Below, one piece after another: positions 1 through 7,441 of a stretch of 64,000 nt of DNA (within the stretch, counting starts at the first letter, position 1; each line of letters begins with the position of its first letter). Made by a program: the position numbers and the translations under genes. The DNA lies in assembly GCA_019359315.1 (NCBI GenBank), contig JAHHHO010000003.1:62001-126000 (forward strand), given 5' to 3'. The notes beneath the pieces were generated by a model. It did no database searches. It worked only from the letters and a program-made list of their open reading frames with translations, and was not told the origin of the DNA. Source of the DNA: Myxacorys californica WJT36-NPBG1 (GTDB lineage: Bacteria; Cyanobacteriota; Cyanobacteriia; Leptolyngbyales; Leptolyngbyaceae).

Positions 1-2
1 CA

Positions 3-158
3 AGCGGGTTTCAATCGAACGGACTACCAACTGGCTTAACGCTGATCGCGCTTGCATGGCATGATGCCTCCCTTTGCCATCTAGGAGCCGCCTATCATGA
101 CCTTCTTGGTGGCACTCTCGGCGCGACCAAGGTTCCTCTAAGAAGGCATGAGGGATGA
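3..158 (+). CDS. Amidase family enzyme, C-terminal fragment (5' end outside window)
   Basis: The frame opening at base 3 has no start in the window and reads through about 51 residues to a TGA. It contains GLPTGLTLIALAWHDA and an LGAAYH stretch, the usual end of amidase-signature enzymes (GLP-G-x-L, then a D-A-x-L helix). Amidase-signature enzymes hydrolyse amides with a Ser-cisSer-Lys triad, which would lie upstream and is not visible. The next gene encodes a domain like the C-terminal half of allophanate hydrolase, so this fragment may be the amidase half of a split AtzF-like system. Family assignment is moderately sure; substrate is unknown. Confidence 0.6.
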   Translation, partial: SGFQSNGLPTGLTLIALAWHDASLCHLGAAYHDLLGGTLGATKVPLRRHEG

Positions 159-284
159 AGTTAAGTACAATCATTCTTTCATTAGTCAATTCATAGATTA
201 ACCAGTTCAATCAACAGATTAACCAAAGGTTTTTCCGTTCCTTCTCCCTTTCCAACTCCATTAAGTTTATTAAGTGACGACGCT

Positions 285-710
285 ATGACCTCTCAATCTT
301 CTCCACTCGAACGGGTAAAAGTGGCGGTCGTGGGAGCACATCTCACCGGACAGCCGCTCAACTATCAACTGACGGACGAAGGGGCAACCCTAGTGCGTGC
401 CTGCAACACTAGCCCGATCTATCGCCTCTATGCCCTGACCGGAGGAACGATCCCTAAACCTGGCTTGATTCGTCAGCGCGAGGGGGGTAGCGCAATCGCA
501 CTCGAAGTATGGGAACTTGCGATCGCGGGCTATGGGCGCTTTGTCGCTCAAATCCCGTCTCCGCTTGGCATTGGCACTCTGGTTCTAGAAGATGGCGAAA
601 CGGTTCAGGGCTTTATCTGCGAGTCTTACGCCGTGGCAGACGCCCGCGATATTTCTCACTTAGGAGGCTGGCGAGCGTACCTCGACCAAATGCGCCAAAC
701 CGAATCTTAA
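285..710 (+). CDS. Allophanate hydrolase C-terminal-like domain protein
   Basis: The 141-residue product reads as one small domain: VAVVGAHLTGQPLNYQL near the start, then Y-R-L-Y-A-L and a G-E-V/F-E-like segment (IALEVWELAIAGYGRFVAQI), ending with G-G-W-R-A-Y. This is the pattern of the C-terminal domain of allophanate hydrolase (AtzF), which in the full enzyme follows the amidase and acts in decarboxylation of the allophanate-derived product. Here it is a free protein, 126 bases after the amidase fragment and on the same strand, so the two are probably co-transcribed. Its stop overlaps the end of the convergent kinase gene by 4 bases. The function in this split form is inferred. Confidence 0.65.
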   Translation: MTSQSSPLERVKVAVVGAHLTGQPLNYQLTDEGATLVRACNTSPIYRLYALTGGTIPKPGLIRQREGGSAIALEVWELAIAGYGRFVAQIPSPLGIGTLVLEDGETVQGFICESYAVADARDISHLGGWRAYLDQMRQTES

Positions 711-3700
711 GGTTTAGCCGCAAGATTTGCCACAACGACGACTAGCTCTTCTGGTGAAACTGGCTTGGGAATATGGGTCTGGAACCCAGACAACAACGCT
801 TGTCTCCGGTCTTCTTCTTTGGCATAGGCCGTCAGCGCGATCGCGGGAATTCTGCCACCCCGCTCGGCGGGCAATGCCCTAATTTGGCGAATCAGCGAAA
901 AGCCGTCCTGATCGGGCATTCCCAGATCGGACACCAACAGATCAGGCTTAACCTGACGTAGCGCGTTGAGGGCTTCGACGGCTGATGTGACGGCGGTAAC
1001 CTCAGCGCCCGCCTGCTCAAGAATGAAGGTGATAAGGGCGAGACTGTCAGCATCGTCATCGACGGTAATCACTCGCAGCCCGCTTAGGGAACCAATCGGC
1101 TGAGTTGAGATCGACGGCTGCTGGTTAGGAGAGGAGGGTTGAACCTGTAACCCTGGCAACCGCACGCTGAACGTCGCGCCCTGTCCCGTTCCCTCGCTGT
1201 CTACTCGTACCGTTCCTCCATGCAGTTCGACCAAATGACGCACAATCGTGAGTCCTAGCCCCAGTCCGCCCTGCGATCGCGTCGTACTGCTGTCGGCTTG
1301 ACGGAACCGCTCAAACACGTGAGGCAGAAAATCGGCGCGAATACCAATTCCCGTATCCTTAACTTGGATCTGAACCCACTCACCTACCAGCTCTAACCAA
1401 ACTTCAATCCGTCCAGAGGGCGGCGTGAACTTAATTGCATTGGAGAGCAAATTCCAGACCACCTGCTGTAAACGATTTGCATCTCCAGAGACAAGACTTG
1501 CATCCGGATCGAGTAGGGTTTGGATCTGAATGGATTTTGCGTCGGCACTGGGGCGCACCGCATCGATCGCAGCCGTAATGATGGAGGGGAGCGAGACGGG
1601 CTGAAGATCCAGGCGTAGCTGCCCGCGAATGATGCGAGAAACATCCAGCAGATCATCGACAAGCTGCGCCTGCGTTTTGGCACTGCGCTCGATCGCATCT
1701 AACGCCCGAAGGCTCGTCGAAGCGTCTAATTTCCCTTGTTTCAACATCTGCGCCCAGCCCAACATCCCGTTCAGGGGCGTGCGAATTTCGTGAGAAAGAA
1801 CTTGCAGAAACTCGTCCTTCATGCGGTTAGCCGTCTCTGCTTCTACCCGCGCCGCCTGCTCTCGAATGCGCTCGGCCCGCTCTAGTTCCGCTTGTTTGCG
1901 GAGTCGAGACATCTCTAAACTTGCCCGCACTCGCGCTAAGAGTTCGCGAGCGGAGAAGGGCTTGATCAAATAGTCATCTGCCCCTGTTTCTAACCCTTCT
2001 AGCCGCGATTCTTCGCCGGCTCGCGCCGATAGCAAGATAATGGGCACTTCTCTCGTTGCAGGATCAGCTCGCAACGCTTGGAGTAGCTGGAGTCCATCCA
2101 GCTTTGGCATCATCACATCGCTGAGAACGAGATCGGGCAGTCGGGATGTGGCGTTATTTGACGATGCGATCAGCGCGATCGCGGCTTCCCCATCTGCGGC
2201 AATATCTACATCATAGTGGGGCTGAAGCAGCCGCTTGAGGTAATCGCGCATGTCGGCATTATCGTCCACGATTAGAATGCGCGATTGGCTCCGTTCCGTC
2301 CCGTTGTCTGTTCTGTCCAGACTTGTTGGCTGTTCATGCGTCCGAGGCGCGAGTTTCGTGTTTTCATTAGTGTTTTCAACCGGGTTCTGGGGTAACCAGC
2401 GCAACGCTTCTTCGAGATAGGGCAAAGCCCTAGTCAATGGGGCCGAACCATCAGCTCGTATAGAATCAGTGCCCGTTTGAAGTGCTGCGCTTGGCAAATG
2501 AGCACAACCTGTTGGAATGGATACCGTAAAGCTCGTTCCTTGATTCACCACGCTGCGCACCGCGGTTCCTTCGGAGTTGCGCTTTGCGCTAATCGCGCCG
2601 CCATGCAGATGCACCAGTTCTTGCACCAGTGATAGCCCAATGCCCGATCCTTCAAACGTGCGTCCTCTCGCTCCCTGGACACGATGGAACCGCTCAAATA
2701 GGCAGGGCAACTCCTCAGCCGGAATGCCTGTTCCTGTATCCCGCACTTCTAACTCAACCCGATTGGGGCCTTGTCCGTCTCCATCAGAACTACCAACCCA
2801 ACGCAGTGCAACAGCAATCTCTCCTTCAAAGGTGAACTTAAAAGCATTGGAGAGCAAATTCAAGACAATTTTTTCCCACAGGTCGCGATCGACATACACA
2901 GCTTCTGGTAGAGGGGGACAGTCTACGGTCAAGCGCAGACCCGCTTGCTCGATCGCCGATCGAAAGACGCTAGCGAGTTCTACAGTAAGGGTTGGTAGAT
3001 CCGTTGGCTCAAACGTTGCTTGCGTCCGTCCTGCCTCAATCCGCGAGAAATCGAGGAGGGTGTTGACCAGTTTCAGCAGACGTAAACTGTTGCGATGCAG
3101 CACTTCAATTCGGCGGCGTTGCGGTGGGGAAAGGGGATGCTCAACATCTGCCAGCGCATCTTCAGCCGGGGCAAGCATCAAGGTTAGAGGTGTGCGGAAC
3201 TCGTGAGAGACATTGTTAAAGAACATGGTTTTGGCGCGGTCTAGCTCAGCGAGTGCCTCGCCCCGCCGTCGTTCTTCTTCGTAGACCTGAGCGTTGCGAA
3301 TCGAGACTGAAACTTGACTAACGAGCAACTCATAGAATGAGCGATAGCCTTCATCGAGGGCACGATTGGGGCTAACGCCTGCAACTAAAACGCCGAGCGA
3401 GGCCGTTTGAGTAGACGCCGCGATCGGCATGACCAAAGCAGAATGAACAGCCTCATCCCCCGGACCGCCCAGAACGGTTATGAAGCGATCGAGGGTCTCA
3501 ACGACAACAGTTTCACCTGCCGCCGCCCGCGCCAATGACCAAATTTCATCGGAGGAGGCTAAGGTAATCGATCGTGGAATGACATCATTCACGTCTAGTC
3601 CCACCGAGGCGCGTAAAGTCAGCGTACCATCTGGTTCTCGTAAGTAAAGTAGAGCAAAAGGGACATCGAGCGGATGCAGCCCAATCGCCGCGACCACATC

Positions 3701-4327
3701 GTGACAGGTTGCCTCAACACTGCGAGTCTCGCCTGCTTTCGAGGATAAATCGCGCAATAGCCGCAGCCTCCGCTCTCCCAAAACCTGCTGCGTCACTTCG
3801 CTACACACGGCCAGCATGCCGACGATTTGCCCTGCATCATCCTCAGCGGGGGCATGAGAGACGCTGAAATAGGATTCTTCTCGGTAGCCCGATCGCTCTA
3901 GCAAGAGCAGCAAAGCAGGCGTCCAGTTGGCGCTTCCCGTTGCCATTACCGTTTGAATCATGGGGCCTAACGTGTCCCACGCCTCGGCAAGCGTGATGCG
4001 GATGTCGAGTCCGAGGGCAGCGGGATGCTTATCGCCAATCAACTGTGAGTAGGCATCGTTGTAGAACTGCGTAAATTCGCGTCCCCAGGTCAGCACCATC
4101 GGGTAGCGTGAGGCAAGCATCGTTTTGATCAGCGATTTAAAGCTTGGCGACCAGGTTGCGATCGCGCCAACGGGAGTTTGCGACCAATCGAAGGAGCTGA
4201 TTCGGCTCGCCATCTCGCTTCCAGTTCCGAGTAACTCACAGTGCGGATATGTTAAACCCTCGGTTTCAGTTGTTGTTTCACTTGAAGCAGATAACGGCTC
4301 CGGCTTTTGCTCAATCGGGTGCTGCAT
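707..4327 (-). CDS. Hybrid sensor histidine kinase with two kinase modules and two receiver domains
   Basis: A 1206-residue soluble signalling protein. In order: a PAS-like region (about 60-180), a GAF-like region (about 190-350), a first HisKA with SHEFRTP (His near 372) and HATPase with N-box LLSNAFKFT and G-boxes DTGTGIP and GSGIGLSL, a receiver (VDDNAD, phospho-Asp in DVMMP near 738), a second HisKA with SHEIRTP (His near 847) and HATPase (LLSNAIKFT, DTGIGI), and a terminal receiver (VDDDAD, Asp in DLGMP near 1132). No membrane segments are seen. Such hybrids relay phosphate internally and then to an HPt protein; no cognate regulator lies beside it. The first HATPase carries an inserted dispersed repeat at 2566-2596 (AISAKRNSEG) just before its last strand. 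Confidence 0.9.
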   Translation of the reverse strand: MQHPIEQKPEPLSASSETTTETEGLTYPHCELLGTGSEMASRISSFDWSQTPVGAIATWSPSFKSLIKTMLASRYPMVLTWGREFTQFYNDAYSQLIGDKHPAALGLDIRITLAEAWDTLGPMIQTVMATGSANWTPALLLLLERSGYREESYFSVSHAPAEDDAGQIVGMLAVCSEVTQQVLGERRLRLLRDLSSKAGETRSVEATCHDVVAAIGLHPLDVPFALLYLREPDGTLTLRASVGLDVNDVIPRSITLASSDEIWSLARAAAGETVVVETLDRFITVLGGPGDEAVHSALVMPIAASTQTASLGVLVAGVSPNRALDEGYRSFYELLVSQVSVSIRNAQVYEEERRRGEALAELDRAKTMFFNNVSHEFRTPLTLMLAPAEDALADVEHPLSPPQRRRIEVLHRNSLRLLKLVNTLLDFSRIEAGRTQATFEPTDLPTLTVELASVFRSAIEQAGLRLTVDCPPLPEAVYVDRDLWEKIVLNLLSNAFKFTFEGEIAVALRWVGSSDGDGQGPNRVELEVRDTGTGIPAEELPCLFERFHRVQGARGRTFEGSGIGLSLVQELVHLHGGAISAKRNSEGTAVRSVVNQGTSFTVSIPTGCAHLPSAALQTGTDSIRADGSAPLTRALPYLEEALRWLPQNPVENTNENTKLAPRTHEQPTSLDRTDNGTERSQSRILIVDDNADMRDYLKRLLQPHYDVDIAADGEAAIALIASSNNATSRLPDLVLSDVMMPKLDGLQLLQALRADPATREVPIILLSARAGEESRLEGLETGADDYLIKPFSARELLARVRASLEMSRLRKQAELERAERIREQAARVEAETANRMKDEFLQVLSHEIRTPLNGMLGWAQMLKQGKLDASTSLRALDAIERSAKTQAQLVDDLLDVSRIIRGQLRLDLQPVSLPSIITAAIDAVRPSADAKSIQIQTLLDPDASLVSGDANRLQQVVWNLLSNAIKFTPPSGRIEVWLELVGEWVQIQVKDTGIGIRADFLPHVFERFRQADSSTTRSQGGLGLGLTIVRHLVELHGGTVRVDSEGTGQGATFSVRLPGLQVQPSSPNQQPSISTQPIGSLSGLRVITVDDDADSLALITFILEQAGAEVTAVTSAVEALNALRQVKPDLLVSDLGMPDQDGFSLIRQIRALPAERGGRIPAIALTAYAKEEDRRQALLSGFQTHIPKPVSPEELVVVVANLAAKP
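2566..2596 (-). repeat. Dispersed 31-bp repeat, copy A (in frame in the hybrid kinase)
   Basis: On the minus strand this reads GCGATTAGCGCAAAGCGCAA followed by CTCCGAAGGAA. The same element recurs at 53980-54010 and 61450-61480, with a shorter variant at 5023-5051. It contains an inverted core TTAGCGC / GCGCAA. In this gene it encodes AISAKRNSEG within the ATPase domain. Confidence 0.75.
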
Positions 4328-4774
4328 GGGTGGAAAGAAATTCTACTCGATGGGGCAGATTGTTGGGCGGCTTGTCACAGTATCTTCGCTGCTACGATGT
4401 GCCCCTAGCCACCGGGAGGATACTGCTACCCAATTATAAAGCTTGATAAATGAGACGATTGATCTTCCTTATTGGTTTGAAGATGGGTTGGGTCAAAGAA
4501 GATAATACGCTGCGAAACTCTGTCATTTATCATTGTTCTCATTTACCTCATCTTCATTTTAAGTAGCATGACTTCCAATATAGACCTCATTATCTCATTT
4601 TACTGAATATGTGTTCATAATACTATTACGCTTAAATAGTTATATTACTAGTCCTATTAATATAAACTCGTTTTACTCGCATTTTAGCAAGTGATCCTTC
4701 TAAAAATATATTTGTAAATCTCACGGCATTTGTATTGACACCTTAAGTAACTTTTTCAAATTTTCTTTCCGAAT

Positions 4775-4837
4775 CATATTCATTAAAATCGCTATCATAT
4801 TCATTAAAATCGCTATCATATTCATTAAAATCGCTAT
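4775..4837. repeat. Tandem repeat, three perfect 21-bp units
   Basis: Three identical units of CATATTCATTAAAATCGCTA plus T follow each other without a gap. The unit length equals that of the longer arrays at 14371-14581 and 51319-51632, although the sequence differs. Confidence 0.9.
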
Positions 4838-5022
4838 TTAAGATGTGCAGGGAATGAGGCTTGCGTTCCCTAGTTGATCGTCATTTCGGTTTTTACAATC
4901 TAACTGCGACGAGTACCCCAATGGGCACTGCCAAAGCGCTCTTGAGTTTTTAGGATGAAATCAACGACGGCTACTTGCGTTGATTCACTGCCAAAACTCA
5001 AAACGTTTGTGGATTAATGCGG

Positions 5023-5051
5023 TTCCTTGAGTTGAGCCTTGCGCTAATCGC
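5023..5051 (+). repeat. Dispersed repeat, diverged intergenic copy D
   Basis: TTCCTTGAGTTGAGCCTTGC followed by GCTAATCGC resembles the 31-bp element found inside three genes of this window, with two bases missing and a few changes. It lies 25 bases upstream of the start at 5077. Confidence 0.55.
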
Positions 5052-5076
5052 TTTAATCTAAATTAAGGAAACTGAT

Positions 5077-6381
5077 ATGCCTACATCGATCACTCGCCTC
5101 GATCGCCTCCCCCTCGATCGCCTCCCGATTGAACTTCTAAGACCCACCGCCACAGATACCTCTGGAGCTCCCGAACCAGACAATAGCGAGATTCGGAAGA
5201 TTGCCAACGACGTGCTTCAAGCTGTGCAGTATTCCTTTGCTTCGGTTGCTGCTAATCCTAATCAAGCGGTTCGTGCCGATACGTTAGAAGAAACATTTCA
5301 GCAAACGTTCAAGCGAATGGATGCGGCAAAGCTAGAGCGAGTGCAAACAAAAGCGACACAACTCGTGAGCGCTGCACCAGAACTGCGAACTACTCTATTT
5401 GGACGGTATGGACAACTTGAGAGTAAAGAGTTTGTGAGCATTGGGTTCGACCGTGCCCATGAAGGACTCGCTCCTCTAGCCATCGATCAGAAGCTACTCG
5501 GCATCAGAACGTCCCACCTCTCGATTCCTCAAGGCGTTGGACGAATGACACCCGAAGGACTTTTGATTCCGGCGGCAAACCTGCCTCAGGGGTTTGAAGA
5601 TTTTGAAGATGCGATCGACATGTCTACTCAGAGAGCGGCAGAATCTCATGTTTATAACGCAGAAAAGCTTCAAGAAATTTGGGGCCCCGTCTACTCGACC
5701 GATCCGTTTGCGGGTGCGGGCGCGGACGAGTTTGAGGAGCAAGCCGTTACCGACAAATTAGGGTTCTACGTCACCCGCGTTAAGTGTGTGGATGAAACCA
5801 ACCCTGAGTTCTGGGGCAGCGATGAAATTGCGATCGCAGGCGTGTCGGTCGATGAAGACGGCGACAGCAAAAAAATCTCCGAACATTATGTAGGAGGCGG
5901 ATTTGATGATGGGGATGAAAAGAACTATTCCCCCAATTGGAACTATCACTGGTTCAGTATGCAAGAAGGCAACTATTGGCCCAAGGCTTACAAAGTCGCG
6001 CTGATGCTCGCCGAGAAAGACAATGGTGGACTCTCGACTGCCCTCAACACCATTTGGGAAAAAATTGGTGAAAAGGTGAAAGAAGCGATCGCGAAGGCCG
6101 TGACGGGTGCGCTTTCTGGATATGTTGGCCCTGCCATTGCTGCAGCCATTGGTCAAGCGGTTGCTTGGATCGTTGACAAACTTGTTGGTTGGATTATCAC
6201 TGCATTCCAAGATGACATTTTCCCAGTCTTCACCGCAAGTTGTACCGTACCTAGCTTTAATGCGCGGTGGAACTATCCTAACGGCACATGGGGCAGCCCA
6301 ACATCTGATGTGCGTACCGCTCACTTCTATGGGCATGGTGGGCACTACATCGTCAACTACTACTGGAAGCTATACGCCTAG
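5077..6381 (+). CDS. Unrecognised protein with a hydrophobic/amphipathic helical insert
   Basis: 434 residues, no signal peptide. Residues 1-215 are mostly polar and helical. Residues about 225-310 look like a beta-rich domain with acidic clusters (CVDETNPEFWGSDEIAI, VDEDGDS, FDDGDEKN) that could bind calcium. Residues about 327-380 form charged amphipathic helices (EKIGEKVKEAIAKAV) followed by long hydrophobic stretches (GPAIAAAIGQAVAWIVDKLV), and the last 50 residues are aromatic beta-rich (GHGGHYIVNYYW). I do not recognise a named family. Two subtilisin-like protease genes follow on the same strand after a hairpin, which suggests but does not show that this protein is their substrate or partner. 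The start has AAGGA seven bases upstream. Confidence 0.7.
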   Translation: MPTSITRLDRLPLDRLPIELLRPTATDTSGAPEPDNSEIRKIANDVLQAVQYSFASVAANPNQAVRADTLEETFQQTFKRMDAAKLERVQTKATQLVSAAPELRTTLFGRYGQLESKEFVSIGFDRAHEGLAPLAIDQKLLGIRTSHLSIPQGVGRMTPEGLLIPAANLPQGFEDFEDAIDMSTQRAAESHVYNAEKLQEIWGPVYSTDPFAGAGADEFEEQAVTDKLGFYVTRVKCVDETNPEFWGSDEIAIAGVSVDEDGDSKKISEHYVGGGFDDGDEKNYSPNWNYHWFSMQEGNYWPKAYKVALMLAEKDNGGLSTALNTIWEKIGEKVKEAIAKAVTGALSGYVGPAIAAAIGQAVAWIVDKLVGWIITAFQDDIFPVFTASCTVPSFNARWNYPNGTWGSPTSDVRTAHFYGHGGHYIVNYYWKLYA

Positions 6382-6416
6382 TCTGCCAACTTTAAATCGC
6401 TCAGATTGATTAGAGC

Positions 6417-6460
6417 TAGGGAGAATGGGCGATCGCTGGTGCCATCTCTCCCTATTTCTT
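6417..6460 (+). terminator. Hairpin terminator or attenuator after the 5077 gene
   Basis: TAGGGAGA (6417-6424) pairs with TCTCCCTA (6447-6454), followed by TTTCTT. The stem is 8 bp with a 22-nt loop containing a HIP1 site, so it may be only partly effective. Confidence 0.5.
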
Positions 6461-6525
6461 CCCAATTCTTCGATCTGAATCTTGGCGAAGTTTAAGGAAC
6501 AGAGATTCATAACACGCCTCCCTCT

Positions 6526-7377
6526 ATGAGCATTACTCTTCCTCTGGCTGTCATGCAGCAATGGTCAAAGAACGTGATCGATCTTCGCCACTTGCTGCAT
6601 GACTTTACTATTGCGACTGACCATTCCCCCTTTCTCCGCTGGGATACCGCTCTAGAGCAAGAAGATGGTGCTGGTATTCGAGTTGCCTTACTTGACTCCG
6701 GCATTCAGTTGCAACATCCATTGCTAAAAGGCGCTCAGATACAGGCGCGAGACTTTACAGGTAGTGGCGGTGTCTTTGATCGAAGCGGACACGGAACTAA
6801 AGGTGCAGCATTACTAGTGGGACAAACGGATTTGAGAGGGCTTGTGCCTGCCTGCACATTGCTAGTCGGCAAGGTTTTGGGCGGAGATCGCGAGACTAGC
6901 GCGGTTGCGATCGCTCAAGGCATTCGTTGGGCACTGGCTCAAGGCGCTCAGGTGATCGCGCTCCCTCTGGGTCGGCGTCAGAGTTCACCGCTCGTGCAGC
7001 AAGCCGTGCGTCAAGCCCTAGCAAAAGGCTGCAAGATCTTTGCGGCGGCTGGAAATTATGGCGTTGATGTCTGCCTATTTCCAGCTCGATTACCGGGTGT
7101 AGTTGCTGTCTCAGCCACAACTTTAGCGGGTGTGCCCCTGTCTTGGTGCTGTCAATCTCAAGTCGATTGTTATGCTCCTGGACAAGATGTTTTTCCTAGC
7201 GATCTGGCAGGGGGTAGTAGCATTAATGGTTCGTCAGCCGCAACGGTTTTGGCAGCAGGAGTCGCGGCGCTACGAATGGCAAGGTCAGCAAAGACGAGGG
7301 ATGAAGTAGATTGGCGTTCATCGTTCGATCAGACACAGCTTACTAGCGCTTCGTCATCAGATTCGTCATCAAAGTAG
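6526..7377 (+). CDS. Compact subtilisin-like serine protease (S8) without prodomain
   Basis: 283 residues with the full S8 catalytic set: Asp in VALLDSGIQ (near 56), His in SGHGTKGA (near 89), oxyanion Asn in AAAGNYG and Ser in NGSSAAT (near 236). There is neither a signal peptide nor room for an inhibitory prodomain, so it is probably cytoplasmic and made in an active-ready fold. Family members of this size with no leader include intracellular subtilases and the proteases of peptide-maturation clusters. The last 25 residues are a polar Ser-rich tail. It lies between the unrecognised 434-residue protein and a second, larger subtilase. Catalytic assignment is firm; substrate is unknown. Confidence 0.85.
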   Translation: MSITLPLAVMQQWSKNVIDLRHLLHDFTIATDHSPFLRWDTALEQEDGAGIRVALLDSGIQLQHPLLKGAQIQARDFTGSGGVFDRSGHGTKGAALLVGQTDLRGLVPACTLLVGKVLGGDRETSAVAIAQGIRWALAQGAQVIALPLGRRQSSPLVQQAVRQALAKGCKIFAAAGNYGVDVCLFPARLPGVVAVSATTLAGVPLSWCCQSQVDCYAPGQDVFPSDLAGGSSINGSSAATVLAAGVAALRMARSAKTRDEVDWRSSFDQTQLTSASSSDSSSK

Positions 7378-7406
7378 GGATGCGGAATGATGCTTACCTC
7401 ATCCCT
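7376..7406 (+). terminator. Weak hairpin between the two subtilase genes
   Basis: AGGGATG (7376-7382) pairs with CATCCCT (7400-7406) and is followed by TTTCC. It starts at the stop codon of the first protease. The second protease starts 36 bases later, so read-through is likely. Confidence 0.3.
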
Positions 7407-7441
7407 TTCCAAACCCACCAATCTTCAAACTGAACTTTAGT

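Larger units (their letters stand above)
4328..5076. other. Gene-free AT-rich region between kinase and next gene
   Basis: No convincing reading frame. Bases about 4440-4850 are markedly AT-rich compared with the flanking genes and include a 3 x 21 bp tandem repeat (4775-4837). A diverged copy of the 31-bp dispersed repeat lies at 5023-5051. The region must hold the promoter of the minus-strand kinase and that of the plus-strand gene at 5077; an AAGGA ribosome-binding site sits just before that start. Confidence 0.6.
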
